This document shows, one piece after another, positions 55,008-64,000 of a stretch of 64,000 nt of DNA. Numbering within the stretch: the first letter of the stretch is position 1; every line of letters starts with the position of its first letter. Under the pieces are notes generated by a model. It saw nothing but the letters and a program-made list of their open reading frames with translations. It was not told where the DNA came from and ran no database searches. Both the position numbers and the translations under genes were made by a program. This DNA is from Aeromonas sanarellii (GTDB lineage Bacteria; Pseudomonadota; Gammaproteobacteria; Enterobacterales; Aeromonadaceae): assembly GCF_000820085.1 (NCBI RefSeq), contig NZ_CDBN01000049.1:1-64000 (forward strand), read 5' to 3'.

Positions 55008-56801
55008 TTAGTCCTTTCCGACATGGAGGATCGCGAGGAAGGCTTCCTGCGGCACGTCGACACGGCCGAGGGACTTCATCCGCTTCTTGCCTTCTTTCTG
55101 CTTGTTCAGCAGCTTCTTCTTACGGCTCACGTCGCCACCGTAGCACTTGGCGGTCACGTCCTTGCGCAGGGCCTTGACCGTGCTGCGGGCGATGATCTGG
55201 TTGCCGATGGCGGCCTGGATGGCGATGTCGAACATCTGGCGCGGGATCAGCTCGCGCATCTTCTCCACCACCTGGCGACCGCGATACTGGGCGTTCTCCT
55301 TGTGGGTGATGATGGCCAGGGCGTCGACCCGCTCGCCGTTGATCATGATGTCGAGACGCACCATGTCGGAGGTCTCGAAGCGCTTGAAGCCGTAGTCCAG
55401 GGAGGCGTAGCCGCGGCTGGTGGACTTCAGGCGGTCGAAGAAGTCGAGCACCACTTCCGCCATGGGGATCTCGTAGGTCAGCGCCACCTGGTTGCCGTGG
55501 TAGACCATGTTGGTCTGCACGCCGCGCTTCTCGATGCACAGGGTGATGACGTTGCCCATGTACTCCTGCGGCAGCAGGATGTGACACTCGGCGATGGGCT
55601 CGCGCATCTCCTTGATGCTGTTGATGGCGGGCATCTGGGCCGGGCTGTCGATGTGGATGGTGGTGCCGTCGGTCTGCTCTATCTCGTAGACCACGGTCGG
55701 CGCCGTGGTGATCAGATCCAGATCGTACTCACGCTCCAGACGCTCCTGGATGATCTCCATGTGCAGCATGCCGAGGAAGCCGCAGCGGAAGCCGAAGCCC
55801 AGGGCGGTGGAACTCTCCGGCTCGTAGAACAGGGAGGCGTCGTTGAGGGAGAGCTTCTCCAGCGCATCGCGGAACGCTTCATAGTCATCGCTGGAGATGG
55901 GGAACAGGCCCGCGTAGACTTGTGGCTTGACCTTCTTGAAACCCGCCAGCGGCTTGTCGGCGCCGTGCTTGGCCAGGGTCAGGGTATCGCCCACAGGGGC
56001 GCCGTGTATGTCCTTGATGCCGCAGACGACCCAACCCACCTCGCCACAGCCCAGGCCGTCGGTATCCACCTGCTTGGGCGTGAAGATGCCGATGCGATCC
56101 ACCCCCCAGGTCTGGCCTGTGCTCATCACCTTGATCTTGTCATTCTTCTTGAGGGAACCGTTCTTGATCCGCACGAGCGACACGACCCCCAGGTAGGAGT
56201 CGAACCAGGAGTCGATGATCAGCGCCTGCAGCGGCGCATCGGGGTCCCCCTCCGGGGCCGGGATGCGGGCGACGATCTCTTCGAGTACCAGGTCCACCCC
56301 CAGGCCCGTCTTGGCGGAGCAGCGCACCGCGTCGATCGCGTCGATGCCGACGATATCCTCGATCTCCTCGGCCACCCGTTCGGGCTCGGCGGCCGGCAGG
56401 TCGATCTTGTTCAGCACCGGCACCACTTCCAGATCCATTTCCATGGCGGTGTAGCAGTTGGCCAGAGTCTGTGCCTCAACCCCCTGACCGGCATCCACCA
56501 CCAGCAGAGCCCCTTCACAGGCAGCCAGGGAGCGAGAAACCTCGTAGGAGAAATCCACGTGGCCCGGGGTGTCGATAAAGTTCAGCTGATAGGTGTTACC
56601 GTCTTGTGCCTGGTAGTTCAGGGTCACACTCTGTGCCTTGATGGTAATGCCGCGCTCGCGCTCCAGATCCATGGAGTCCAGCACCTGGGCCTGCATCTCA
56701 CGGTCGGACAGGCCGCCGCAAGTCTGGATCAGACGGTCCGACAGGGTCGACTTACCGTGGTCGATGTGCGCAATAATCGAAAAGTTACGAATGTGTTTCA
56801 T
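55008..56801 (-). CDS. lepA: Elongation factor 4 LepA
   Basis: LepA is a ribosomal GTPase that acts in initiation or back-translocation under stress. The 597-residue protein has [25 protein letters not shown] (G1), [15 protein letters not shown] (G2), DTPGHVDF (G3) and NKIDLP (G4); the C-terminal LepA domain ends [23 protein letters not shown] use the ATG at 56801; an in-frame TTG lies 18 bases upstream. Confidence 0.98.
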   Translation of the reverse strand: MKHIRNFSIIAHIDHGKSTLSDRLIQTCGGLSDREMQAQVLDSMDLERERGITIKAQSVTLNYQAQDGNTYQLNFIDTPGHVDFSYEVSRSLAACEGALLVVDAGQGVEAQTLANCYTAMEMDLEVVPVLNKIDLPAAEPERVAEEIEDIVGIDAIDAVRCSAKTGLGVDLVLEEIVARIPAPEGDPDAPLQALIIDSWFDSYLGVVSLVRIKNGSLKKNDKIKVMSTGQTWGVDRIGIFTPKQVDTDGLGCGEVGWVVCGIKDIHGAPVGDTLTLAKHGADKPLAGFKKVKPQVYAGLFPISSDDYEAFRDALEKLSLNDASLFYEPESSTALGFGFRCGFLGMLHMEIIQERLEREYDLDLITTAPTVVYEIEQTDGTTIHIDSPAQMPAINSIKEMREPIAECHILLPQEYMGNVITLCIEKRGVQTNMVYHGNQVALTYEIPMAEVVLDFFDRLKSTSRGYASLDYGFKRFETSDMVRLDIMINGERVDALAIITHKENAQYRGRQVVEKMRELIPRQMFDIAIQAAIGNQIIARSTVKALRKDVTAKCYGGDVSRKKKLLNKQKEGKKRMKSLGRVDVPQEAFLAILHVGKD

Positions 56802-56971
56802 CGAGCAAGAATCACTCAAAATTAAGTTAGGGTCGGATATGAGGGCAGGATTTTACTGGATAACCCGGTCGACGGCCAATCTTTAGTCGGCGGGCACCAG
56901 AAATAGCGCCTTGTCTGGCGGGCTTCCGGCACCAAGGTGGCGGCGCCAGCGCCAGCAGAGGATCCCGCCCC

Positions 56972-57433
56972 TCAGGAGATATGGCGGGTCTTGAGCACCA
57001 CGCCGAGCATGCGGGGGCCATATTCCCCCTGCTCGAGCCGGTCGGAAAAGTAACGAACCAGTAAAAATCCGACTGTGCCGCCCAGCAGGCAGCTGAGGAT
57101 GGTGACCCCTTCCCCCGCCGACAAGAGCGGTGCCAGCCAGAGCTGGCCGATCAGGGCACCGAGCAGCAAACAAAAGAGCGGCAGCACGTAGACCAGGGCG
57201 GCCCCGCGCAGGATGCTGGCCTGGGGGATACCGAGACGGATCTGCTGGCCCACAGCCACTTCGCCGGTGAGGGCGACCCGCAATCGCTGCTCCTTCATGG
57301 GAAAAGCCTTGGCGACGGTCCCGGAGCCGCAGCTGGACTGCTGATGGCAACCGCTGCAGGCGGAGCGACGCTCGCACTCCACCCAGGCATAGGGCCCCTC
57401 GATGGCGACCACGGTCGCCAGCTCTTCGCTCAT
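56972..57433 (-). CDS. rseC: Sigma-E operon regulator RseC
   Basis: RseC is a small inner-membrane protein that modestly raises sigma-E activity and is related to RnfB-associated SoxR reducers. The 153-residue protein starts MSEELATVVAIEGPYAWVECERRSACSGC. The cytosolic cysteine motif (CSGCHQQSSCGSG) is followed by two membrane helices (ALVYVLPLFCLLLGALIGQLW and VTILSCLLGGTVGFLLVRYF). I start at the ATG at 57433; the frame is open a little further upstream. Confidence 0.93.
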   Translation of the reverse strand: MSEELATVVAIEGPYAWVECERRSACSGCHQQSSCGSGTVAKAFPMKEQRLRVALTGEVAVGQQIRLGIPQASILRGAALVYVLPLFCLLLGALIGQLWLAPLLSAGEGVTILSCLLGGTVGFLLVRYFSDRLEQGEYGPRMLGVVLKTRHIS

Positions 57434-57523
57434 GTTACTCACCAGGTGACTCCAGACGGGTGGCAATGGGTTTATCCGATCTCAGCACGCCAGCCCGGGT
57501 TCGGCAAGTGTCGCACTCACGCC

Positions 57524-58504
57524 TCACTGCACCGCCTCGTTGCGGGTCAGGGGCTGCACCGACTCGGCGATGCGTTTGGCGGTCTCGGCAGGCACCTCGC
57601 CGACCACGGTGATCTCCACGCCGACCTCGTTGACATAGCTCACCAGCGAGGTGGCGCCCTGACGGATCAGTTGCTGGCGCACCGCCTGCTTGGGGTCGAC
57701 CCGGGCGACGTAGACGGAGAGATCCACCAGACCGTCCGAGAGCATCATGTAATCCACCGGCAGGCTGGTACTGACCAGCTGGTGCCTGTCCTGGGAGAGC
57801 ACCTTGAACCCATCCGGCAGCCAGGTCAGGTGCCAGTTGAGGGTCTGCTGGGGCGTGGGATAGGCATCTTCCAGCGCCAGCGCCTCGGGCAACTGGCTCT
57901 TGGCCAGGGTCACCAGCCAGGGGGCCGGGGCAGACTGCTTGTCCAGATCCACTCCCAGCACCTGCTCCACCAGGTTGCCTTCCCGATCCACCATGTCCAC
58001 CCTAAGCAGCAGATGGCTCTGTTCGTCGATCCAGAGCACGAAGCCGTACTTGTCTGCCTCCTTGGGCACCAGCCTGACGACCTGGGCCACCAGACCCGCC
58101 ACCCGGCTGCGTCCGGCCAGCACGGGGTCATAGCTCTCCAGCACCCGGGGCAGCGGCATCTTCACCAGGCTCGACCAGACCCCGGGGAAGCGCGCCCCCT
58201 TGAGGGTGTAGGGCTCGTGGGTGTTCTCGAAGAAGGTGTACTCGTTCTGGCGCTGCAGGTACTCCACCGCCTTGCCATCGAGATAGCTGAGGTGGGCCAC
58301 CTCCTTGCCATCGATCACGCCGTGGCTGAAACGGATGGGCTCGAGCCGGCCCTGTCTGGCCTTGACCATGGACAATTCGAAGTTCTGTTGCGAAACGGCA
58401 CTCTGCATCTGCTGCAACAAGGCCTCGGCCGACAGATCGTCGGCCGAGGCCTTGGCACAAGTCAACAGGAGAGAGGCCAGCAGAATGAGGCTGGACTGGC
58501 GCAC
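57524..58504 (-). CDS. rseB: Sigma-E regulator RseB
   Basis: RseB is a periplasmic protein that binds RseA and shields it from DegS until it senses lipopolysaccharide or misfolded porins. The 326-residue precursor has a signal peptide (MRQSSLILLASLLLTCAKASA) followed by the LolA-like domain (ALLQQMQSAVSQQNFELSMV, QNEYTFFENTHEPYTLKGARFPG) and the MucB C-terminal domain. It lies 21 bases after rseA. Confidence 0.95.
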   Translation of the reverse strand: MRQSSLILLASLLLTCAKASADDLSAEALLQQMQSAVSQQNFELSMVKARQGRLEPIRFSHGVIDGKEVAHLSYLDGKAVEYLQRQNEYTFFENTHEPYTLKGARFPGVWSSLVKMPLPRVLESYDPVLAGRSRVAGLVAQVVRLVPKEADKYGFVLWIDEQSHLLLRVDMVDREGNLVEQVLGVDLDKQSAPAPWLVTLAKSQLPEALALEDAYPTPQQTLNWHLTWLPDGFKVLSQDRHQLVSTSLPVDYMMLSDGLVDLSVYVARVDPKQAVRQQLIRQGATSLVSYVNEVGVEITVVGEVPAETAKRIAESVQPLTRNEAVQ

Positions 58505-58525
58505 GATCTGATCCCTAAAAATGCG

Positions 58526-59113
58526 TTATTCCTGAATCTGCTTGTCTTGCAGCAGACGTTGTTGCAATTGATGGTCGCGCAGGAAGGCATTGATCCGCTC
58601 GCGCTGTTCCTGCATCTGCTGCTCGCTCAAGCCTTGCTGACGCACGCCGGCTCGGCTGCCGTCCTGGGGGTAGTGCACGCTCACCGGGGCCGCGCTACCG
58701 CCGACCGGAATGGTGTTGAGCACCGGGTTGCTGGGGACACCATCCTGGCCCTGATACTGCTGCACCCCGAAGATGACGGCGGCAGCCACGGAGGCGGCAA
58801 TGGCATACTGTCCCATTTGCTGACCGAACCGGCGAACCAGGGGCACCACCTTGCCAGCCGTCTTCACCGCGGGTGCGGCGGGCTGGGCCGGCTTGGGCGC
58901 CAATATGGCCGGTTCGTCTTCCAGCGCCAGCATGATGCTGTCGCTGAGATCCAGTTGCAGATTGACCGGCAGGTCTCCCCGCATGGCATCACCGATCAGA
59001 TGGTAACGCGCCCAGGTATCTTGCAGAGCGGGATCCGTTCCCAGCTCTTTCAGAACCTCTATCTCGCTGAGGTCACCATCCATCAGGGCTGAAAGTTGCT
59101 CTTTATTTGCCAT
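58526..59113 (-). CDS. rseA: Anti-sigma-E factor RseA
   Basis: RseA is a single-pass membrane protein that holds sigma-E at the inner membrane; DegS and RseP cleave it under envelope stress. The cytosolic anti-sigma part starts EQLSALMDGDLSEIEVLKEL, then GTDPALQDTWARYHLIGDAMRGD. A moderately hydrophobic helix around residue 103-118 (QYAIAASVAAAVIFGV) is the membrane anchor, followed by a periplasmic tail rich in Gln and Arg. It lies 22 bases after rpoE. Confidence 0.95.
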   Translation of the reverse strand: MANKEQLSALMDGDLSEIEVLKELGTDPALQDTWARYHLIGDAMRGDLPVNLQLDLSDSIMLALEDEPAILAPKPAQPAAPAVKTAGKVVPLVRRFGQQMGQYAIAASVAAAVIFGVQQYQGQDGVPSNPVLNTIPVGGSAAPVSVHYPQDGSRAGVRQQGLSEQQMQEQRERINAFLRDHQLQQRLLQDKQIQE

Positions 59114-59135
59114 AAGTTTGCCTGTCTTTCCCCAG

Positions 59136-59717
59136 TTAATGCTCGATCAGAGGTTGCAACCTTTTATCGATTGCTTCCCTCGCCCGGAAGATGCGGGATC
59201 TCACCGTACCCACAGGGCAATCCATGATCTCCGCAATCTCCTCGTAGCTCAGCCCTTCCATTTCGCGAAGGGTGATCGCCGTTCTCAAATCTTCGGGCAG
59301 GGCTTCTATGGCGGTAAACACGGTGCGCTTGATCTCGTCGGTCAGCGCCAGGTTTTCCGGGGTGGCCACCTCTTGCAGGGCTTCACCACCACCATAGTAT
59401 TCAGCCTCATCCGCTTCGACATCACTGCTGGGCGGTCTGCGCCCCTGTGACGTCAGGTAATTTTTGGCCGTGTTGACGGCGATCCGGTACAACCAGGTGT
59501 AAAACGCGCTCTCGCCACGGAATGTCGGCAGCGCACGATAAGCCTTGATGAAAGCCTCTTGCGCCACATCCGGTACATCGCCCGGATTGTTGACATACCT
59601 AGCCACCAGGTTGACCACCTTGTGCTGGTATTTGCGTACCAACAGGTTGAATGCATTCTTATCGCCACGCTGGACCCGTTCAACCAGCTGTTCGTCCAGT
59701 AGATTCTGGTCGCTCAT
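59136..59717 (-). CDS. rpoE: RNA polymerase sigma-E factor RpoE
   Basis: RpoE is the envelope-stress sigma factor. The 193-residue ECF protein has region 2 (AFNLLVRKYQHKVVNLVARYV, DVAQEAFIKAYRALPTFRGESAFYTWLYRIA) and region 4 (ALPEDLRTAITLREMEGLSYEEIAEIMDCPVGTVRSRIFRAREAI). The gene heads rpoE-rseA-rseB-rseC and has a sigma-E promoter in front, so it is positively autoregulated. Confidence 0.98.
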   Translation of the reverse strand: MSDQNLLDEQLVERVQRGDKNAFNLLVRKYQHKVVNLVARYVNNPGDVPDVAQEAFIKAYRALPTFRGESAFYTWLYRIAVNTAKNYLTSQGRRPPSSDVEADEAEYYGGGEALQEVATPENLALTDEIKRTVFTAIEALPEDLRTAITLREMEGLSYEEIAEIMDCPVGTVRSRIFRAREAIDKRLQPLIEH

Positions 59718-59781
59718 CAGAGCCGTAAAACCCCCATCAGGTTATCGTTCTTCTTTTCCGGCCCCTTCTAAGCGCACAAGT

Positions 59782-59808
59782 TCAGACAGGAGGAATCAGA
59801 GAAAGTTC
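59782..59808 (-). promoter_or_regulatory. Sigma-E promoter of rpoE
   Basis: On the minus strand GAACTT (59803-59808) and TCTGA (59782-59786) are separated by exactly 16 bases, matching the sigma-E consensus (GGAACTT, 16, TCTGA) except for the first base. It lies about 65 bases ahead of rpoE, the position of the autoregulated promoter in E. coli. Confidence 0.85.
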
Positions 59809-59890
59809 GCTTGCATTGAAAAAAATGTGATGCGGGCTGCACCACAGCCCCCCCTTGGGCTACCATGGGGCCAGTTCTTAATCCAGGCCA

Positions 59891-61507
59891 ATGATACTTA
59901 TGAAAGCAAGTGTTGAATACCTTTGCGACGTACTGATCATTGGCAGCGGTGCCGCCGGTCTGTCCCTCGCGTTGCGATTGGCAGACCAGGCCAAAGTCCT
60001 GGTTCTGAGCAAGGGGCCCATCAGTGAGGGGGCCACTCTCTATGCGCAAGGAGGCATCGCTGCCGTGTTCGACGAGACCGACAGCATCGAATCCCACGTG
60101 AGCGACACGCTCAACGCCGGGGCCGGGTTGTGCGACCCGGCGGTGGTGGAGTTCACCGCCCGCAATGCCCGCGACTCCATCCAGTGGCTGATCCAGCAGG
60201 GGGTCCCCTTCGATCAGGAGGAGGATGCCGAGGGGGAGTCCCACTACCACCTGACCCGGGAAGGGGGCCACAGCCATCGCCGCATCTTCCACGCGGCCGA
60301 TGCCACCGGCAAGGCGGTGCAGCTCACTCTGATCGATCAGGTGCGCGCTCATCCCAACATCCAGCTGATGGAGCGCTTCAACGCGGTCGACCTCATCACC
60401 ACCCGCAAGCTGGGGCTGCCGGGCAACAAGGTGCTGGGCGCCTATGTCTGGAACCGCAACGTCGAGCAGGTCGAGGTGATCCGCGCCCGCTTCGTGGCGC
60501 TGGCCACCGGCGGCGCCTCCAAGGTGTACCAGTACACCTCCAACCCGGACGTGAGCTCGGGTGACGGCATCGCCATGGCATGGCGCGCCGGCTGCCGGGT
60601 GGCGAACCTGGAGTTCAACCAGTTCCACCCCACCAGCCTGTTCCACCCGGATGACCCCAACTTCCTGCTGACCGAGGCCCTGCGCGGCGAGGGCGCCTAT
60701 CTGCGCCGCCCCGACGGCAGCCGCTTTATGCCGGATTTTGATCCCCGAGCGGAGCTGGCGCCCCGCGACATAGTCGCCCGTGCCATCGACCACGAGATGA
60801 AGCGCCTGGGCGCCGACTGCATGTATTTGGACATCAGCCACAAGCCGGCGGACTTCATCATCAAGCACTTCCCGACCATCTTTGATCGCTGCCTCGCGGT
60901 CGGCATCGACATCACCAGGGAGGCCATGCCCATAGTTCCGGCGGCGCACTACACCTGTGGCGGCGTGATGATCGACAACAACGGCCAGACCGACATCCCG
61001 GGTCTCTACGCCATCGGCGAGGTGACCTACACCGGGCTGCACGGCGCCAATCGCATGGCCTCCAACTCCCTGCTCGAATGCGTGGTCTATGCCCACCAGG
61101 CGGGGGCCGACATCCTGGCCAAGCTGCCCACCAGCGTAGCCCCCCCCAGCCTGCCGGCCTGGGACGAGAGCCAGGTGGACGACTCCGACGAGCAGGTGGT
61201 GATCCAGCACAACTGGCACGAGCTGCGGCTGATGATGTGGGACTACGTGGGCATAGTGCGCACCAACAAGCGCCTGGCCCGGGCCAAGCGTCGCATCGAC
61301 CTGCTCAAGCAGGAGGTGCAGGAGTACTACGCGAACTTCCGCGTCTCCAACAACCTGCTGGAGCTGCGCAACCTGTTGCAGGTGGCCGAGCTGATCGTCA
61401 ACTGTGCCCTGCAGCGCAAGGAGTCCCGGGGTCTGCACTACAACCTGGACTATCCGGACATGCAGCCCAATCCCAAGCCAACGGTGCTGACGCCGGAGCG
61501 GGACTGA
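59891..61507 (+). CDS. nadB: L-aspartate oxidase NadB
   Basis: NadB oxidises aspartate to iminoaspartate, first step of de novo NAD synthesis. The 538-residue flavoprotein has the FAD motif [67 protein letters not shown] and [26 protein letters not shown] of the family. Starts are possible at 59891 and 59900; neither has a strong ribosome site. It is divergent from rpoE, as in E. coli. Confidence 0.97.
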   Translation: MILMKASVEYLCDVLIIGSGAAGLSLALRLADQAKVLVLSKGPISEGATLYAQGGIAAVFDETDSIESHVSDTLNAGAGLCDPAVVEFTARNARDSIQWLIQQGVPFDQEEDAEGESHYHLTREGGHSHRRIFHAADATGKAVQLTLIDQVRAHPNIQLMERFNAVDLITTRKLGLPGNKVLGAYVWNRNVEQVEVIRARFVALATGGASKVYQYTSNPDVSSGDGIAMAWRAGCRVANLEFNQFHPTSLFHPDDPNFLLTEALRGEGAYLRRPDGSRFMPDFDPRAELAPRDIVARAIDHEMKRLGADCMYLDISHKPADFIIKHFPTIFDRCLAVGIDITREAMPIVPAAHYTCGGVMIDNNGQTDIPGLYAIGEVTYTGLHGANRMASNSLLECVVYAHQAGADILAKLPTSVAPPSLPAWDESQVDDSDEQVVIQHNWHELRLMMWDYVGIVRTNKRLARAKRRIDLLKQEVQEYYANFRVSNNLLELRNLLQVAELIVNCALQRKESRGLHYNLDYPDMQPNPKPTVLTPERD

Positions 61508-61525
61508 CCTCCAGGCTTTTCCTCC

Positions 61526-61549
61526 ATGACCCCGCTTCGGCGGGGTCAT
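61526..61549. terminator. Bidirectional UUCG-loop terminator after nadB
   Basis: atgaccccgc and gcggggtcat form a 10-bp stem closed by a TTCG tetraloop, between convergent nadB and the ygfX-like gene. Confidence 0.85.
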
Positions 61550-61571
61550 TCATTGGTGCCAGTGCAGGAGC

Positions 61572-61976
61572 TCAACGAGGAGCGGCGAGATGGATGGCGC
61601 GGGCCAGGGTACGGTAGTGCTCGGGCGCCAGCGCATCGGAGCAGAGCCAGAGGTGGCGGACCGGCCCCCGCTCAGGCGACAGCCTCAACCAGAGCACCCC
61701 TGGCAGGATGCGGCTGCCGGGATCCACCCGATGGCGCGCCCCTTGCCACGTCAGCCACTCCCCATCCCAGACGAGGGGCTCGCCCGCAGCAACCCGGCGT
61801 ACCGCGAGCCAGAGGCCCAGCCCCCAGCAGGGAAGAAACAGCCCCCACTGCCAGCCCTGGATCAGGCGGGCCGTGGGCCAGAGCAGCAACAGAAACAAGG
61901 TGCACAGCAGCAGGCGCTGCCAGCGGGAGGCGGTGACGGGCATCACCACCCGCATCGGGGGAACCGGGCTGGCCAT
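61572..61976 (-). CDS. ygfX: YgfX/CptA-like membrane protein
   Basis: The 134-residue protein has two adjacent hydrophobic helices (LLLCTLFLLLLWPTARLI and WGLFLPCWGLGLWLAV) and a beta-rich soluble C-terminal part (LVWDGEWLTWQGARHRV, GVLWLRLSPERG), the layout of YgfX (CptA). In E. coli it was proposed as a toxin acting on MreB/FtsZ with SdhE as antitoxin; that role is debated. It lies 28 bases downstream of sdhE, its usual partner. Confidence 0.85.
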   Translation of the reverse strand: MASPVPPMRVVMPVTASRWQRLLLCTLFLLLLWPTARLIQGWQWGLFLPCWGLGLWLAVRRVAAGEPLVWDGEWLTWQGARHRVDPGSRILPGVLWLRLSPERGPVRHLWLCSDALAPEHYRTLARAIHLAAPR

Positions 61977-62004
61977 GGGTCAGGCCGCGGGTCGGGAACC
62001 AGGC

Positions 62005-62274
62005 TCAGCGCAGGCGATCGTGGCGGGCCTGGTTGCGCTCGAGGATGAGGGGGATCATGGCGGCAAAGGCGGCATCGTCCGGCACGCCGTGCCCCATGCA
62101 CCAGCGGAACAGCTCGGGATCCTCGCACTCCAGCAGGCGGATGAAGGTCTGCTGCTCGGCCTCGCCGAGGCCGTCGAACTCGTGTTCAAAGAAGGGCATA
62201 AAGATCACATCCAGCTCGAGCATGCCGCGGCGGCAGGCCCACTTCAGGCGGGACTTCTCACTTGGGGTCAACAT
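62005..62274 (-). CDS. sdhE: FAD assembly factor SdhE (CptB, YgfY)
   Basis: SdhE promotes covalent attachment of FAD to succinate dehydrogenase SdhA. The 89-residue protein has the RGxxE motif in KWACRRGMLELDVIF, followed by DGLGEAEQQTFIRLLECEDPELFRW of the family. AAGGAG seven bases before the ATG at 62274 fixes the start. It is divergent from ygfZ, as in E. coli. Confidence 0.96.
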   Translation of the reverse strand: MLTPSEKSRLKWACRRGMLELDVIFMPFFEHEFDGLGEAEQQTFIRLLECEDPELFRWCMGHGVPDDAAFAAMIPLILERNQARHDRLR

Positions 62275-62387
62275 GGAACTCTCCTTACAAAGACCCGGGA
62301 ATGGTAGCAGCTGGATTTTCCGGCTGACAAACATTCCTTACGTCTTTACCATGCAGGTCACATACTTTCTGTCTCTGGAATCCCATC

Positions 62388-63299
62388 GTGAGCCTGCCGA
62401 CCCCTCTTCTTCCTGCCGAGCCGACCCTGTTCTCCCTGACCGATCTGGCCGTCACCCGCTTCACGGGCCCGGATCGCGCCAAGTATCTGCAGGGCCAGGT
62501 CACCTGTGACGTCAACGCCCTGCTGCCAGGCCAGAGCAGCCTCGGCGGCCACTGCGATCCCAAGGGCAAGCTGTGGAGCGATTTTCGCCTGCTCTGCCTG
62601 GAAGAGAGCCTGCTGATGCTGACCAAACCCTCGGTACTGGCACGCCAGTTGCCGGAACTCAAGAAGTTTGCGGTGTTCGCCAAGGTCGAGATCGGCGAGT
62701 TCCAGGGCGAAGTGGTCGGGCTGGCCGGCCAGGGCACGGATGCCTGGATCTCGGCGCACCACGGCCTTCGGGAAACCGGCCTGGTCGACGGCGGCATGGC
62801 GGTGCGGGTGGAGGCGGACCGCTGGTTGCTGGCGAGCGAATCGCACCTGGCCCTGAACCTGCCGGTCGGCGACGAAGCGCTCTGGTGGGGGCTGGAGATC
62901 AAGGCCGGTCTCCCCCATCTGGAGGCGGTCCATCAGGGGGAGTACATTCCCCAGATGCTGAACCTGCAGGCCCTGGAGGGCATCTGCTTCACCAAGGGCT
63001 GCTACATGGGGCAGGAGACGGTGGCTCGCGCCAAGTATCGCGGCGCCAACAACCGCGCCCTCTTCGTGCTGACGGGCAGCGTCGGCGGCCCGGTTGCCAG
63101 CGGCGATGCCCTGGAGATCCAGCTCGGTGACAACTGGCGCCGCAGCGGTCTGGTGCTCAACGCCTGGCAGCAGCAGGGTCAGGTGTGGCTCACCGCCGTG
63201 CTGCCGAAAGACACCGAGGCCGACGCCCGCTTCCGCCTCAAACAGGAGGAAGGTTCCAGCCTGACACTGCAGCCCCTCCCCTACCCGCTTGCCGACTGA
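62388..63299 (+). CDS. ygfZ: Folate-binding Fe-S/tRNA-modification protein YgfZ
   Basis: YgfZ is a folate-dependent protein needed for full activity of some Fe-S enzymes such as MiaB. The 303-residue product starts at GTG (62388). It has the GcvT-like start RFTGPDRAKYLQGQVTCDVNAL, then GHCDPKGKLWSDFRL, and the family signature KGCYMGQETVARAKYRG with its conserved Cys. It is slightly shorter than E. coli YgfZ (326 aa). It converges on the LysR gene, with only three bases between the stops. Confidence 0.95.
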   Translation: MSLPTPLLPAEPTLFSLTDLAVTRFTGPDRAKYLQGQVTCDVNALLPGQSSLGGHCDPKGKLWSDFRLLCLEESLLMLTKPSVLARQLPELKKFAVFAKVEIGEFQGEVVGLAGQGTDAWISAHHGLRETGLVDGGMAVRVEADRWLLASESHLALNLPVGDEALWWGLEIKAGLPHLEAVHQGEYIPQMLNLQALEGICFTKGCYMGQETVARAKYRGANNRALFVLTGSVGGPVASGDALEIQLGDNWRRSGLVLNAWQQQGQVWLTAVLPKDTEADARFRLKQEEGSSLTLQPLPYPLAD

Positions 63300-63302
63300 C
63301 GT

Positions 63303-64000
63303 CTAGCGAGGCACCCGCGACAGCAGGGCCTCTTTCAGCCAGCGCCCCGCCTGCCCGAGCGGGCGGGCGCGATACCATTGCAGCTCCAGCTCCAGCTCGG
63401 CCTGGGCGGTGAAGTCCGGCTTGAGCACCACCAGTTCCCCCCGCGCCAGCGGCCGATGCAGCAAAAATTCGGGCACCGCCGCCCACCCCAGCCCCAGCTT
63501 GACCAGCTCCAGCACGCCGAGATCTCCCTCGACCCACCACACTTGCGCCGAGAGGCGGAAGCGATGGCGCTCCGTCCCCTCACGCCGTCCCGTCACCATC
63601 AACTGGCGGGCCCCCTGCAGGTCGCTCTCGTGCAGCTGTGTCTTGCGGGCCAGGGGGTGATCCGGGGAGACAACCAGCGGCATGGTGACGGCCCCGAGGG
63701 AACGGGAAACCAGATCCCGTTCGGGGTGCGCCTTCTGGTAGCTGATGCCGAGCTGGGCCCGGCCGCTCTTGAGCAGCTCGGTCACGTCCTCCATCAGCGG
63801 GAACAGCAGCTCCAGCTCCACCCTGGGGTAGCGGCTGGCAAACTCCTCCAGCAGGGAGCCGAGCCAGGGCAGGTGGGAGTCATCGTCGATGGCCAGGGTG
63901 AGGCGCGACTCGATGCCGCTGGCCAGTTCGCCGGCGATGGCCTGCAGCCGTTCGCTCTGGGCCAGCAGGACGCTGGCCTCCTGGCTGATGCGGGCCCCCA
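63303..64000 (-). CDS. LysR-family transcriptional regulator, 5' end outside the window
   Basis: The frame stays open from 63303 to the window edge, so the start and helix-turn-helix are missing. The visible part begins in the linker (ARISQEASVLLAQSERLQAIAGEL) and runs through the periplasmic-binding-like effector domain (ESRLTLAIDDDSHLPWLGSLLEEFASRYPRVELELLF, then VVSPDHPLARK and GLGWAAVPEFL). The ATG at 63821 is internal and not the start. The target genes are unknown; ygfZ is convergent, so the promoter it shares lies beyond the edge. Confidence 0.9.
   Translation of the reverse strand, partial: GARISQEASVLLAQSERLQAIAGELASGIESRLTLAIDDDSHLPWLGSLLEEFASRYPRVELELLFPLMEDVTELLKSGRAQLGISYQKAHPERDLVSRSLGAVTMPLVVSPDHPLARKTQLHESDLQGARQLMVTGRREGTERHRFRLSAQVWWVEGDLGVLELVKLGLGWAAVPEFLLHRPLARGELVVLKPDFTAQAELELELQWYRARPLGQAGRWLKEALLSRVPR

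Noticed and set aside
53415..56825. A 1136-codon open frame on the plus strand opposite rnc, lepB and lepA
   Set aside because: Antisense shadow of three conserved genes, low-complexity His/Leu/Gly-rich translation, no motifs.

Overview
The window is a chromosomal stretch of a high-GC gammaproteobacterium, most likely Aeromonas. The reasons are GC-rich housekeeping genes in gammaproteobacterial order (rpsU-yqeY-dnaG-rpoD, surE-pcm-yqaA-nlpD-rpoS, rpoE-rseABC-lepA-lepB-rnc-era-recO-pdxJ, ispD/ispF/truD, ftsB, eno-pyrG-mazG-relA-rlmD/barA), close resemblance to Enterobacterales and Vibrio proteins, and a secreted multidomain alpha-amylase. The genus is inferred, not proven.

Layout. 1-13 is a sequencing-adapter remnant at a contig edge. 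14-2830 is an accessory, AT-rich patch with three plus-strand genes of unknown role, one of them a YkgJ-type cysteine-cluster protein. 3041-9357 (minus) is a sulfate-assimilation operon cysG-cysD-cysN-SLC13 permease-cysC: sulfate uptake, activation to APS and PAPS, and siroheme for sulfite reductase. 9554-10926 is a stomatin/NfeD pair. 11006-13867 holds a small lipoprotein, a Gfo/Idh/MocA oxidoreductase and a Bcr/CflA efflux pump. 14101-15976 is rdgB and hemW. 16005-17501 holds a MITE-like repeat, arfA (with a hairpin over its stop codon), a RibD-C/DHFR-like reductase and zntR. 17934-20924 is purHD behind PurR-like boxes. 21179-22088 is a cytochrome b562/b561-type pair. 22355-24931 is the amylase. 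25178-25254 is tRNA-Ile2(CAU).

25446-30075 is the macromolecular-synthesis operon (rpsU, yqeY, dnaG, rpoD), divergent from tsaD. 31348-39510 runs on the minus strand as ftsB-ispD-ispF-truD-surE-pcm-yqaA-nlpD-rpoS, with eno upstream of ftsB. 39600-46335 is rlmD, relA, mazG, pyrG. barA, a YehS-type gene and amiD follow on plus. 50974-59717 is the sigma-E operon through pdxJ, with a textbook sigma-E promoter ahead of rpoE. nadB is divergent. ygfX-sdhE, ygfZ and a truncated LysR regulator close the window.

The most unusual signal is a recurrent structure at gene ends: degenerate short tandem copies of the terminus of an intact gene, lying in the adjoining intergenic DNA. I see it at four loci within 10 kb: the 5' end of ispF (one extra copy, 77 bp), the 5' end of barA (two extra copies, offsets 77 and 119 bp), the 3' end of mazG (one extra copy, 77 bp) and the 3' end of rlmD (at least two extra 58-bp copies plus a fourth partial one). 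The 5' copies form micro-ORFs chained to the real gene by ATGA overlaps. The 3' copies still encode recognisable C-terminal tails with their own stop codons. I do not recognise this as a described element class.
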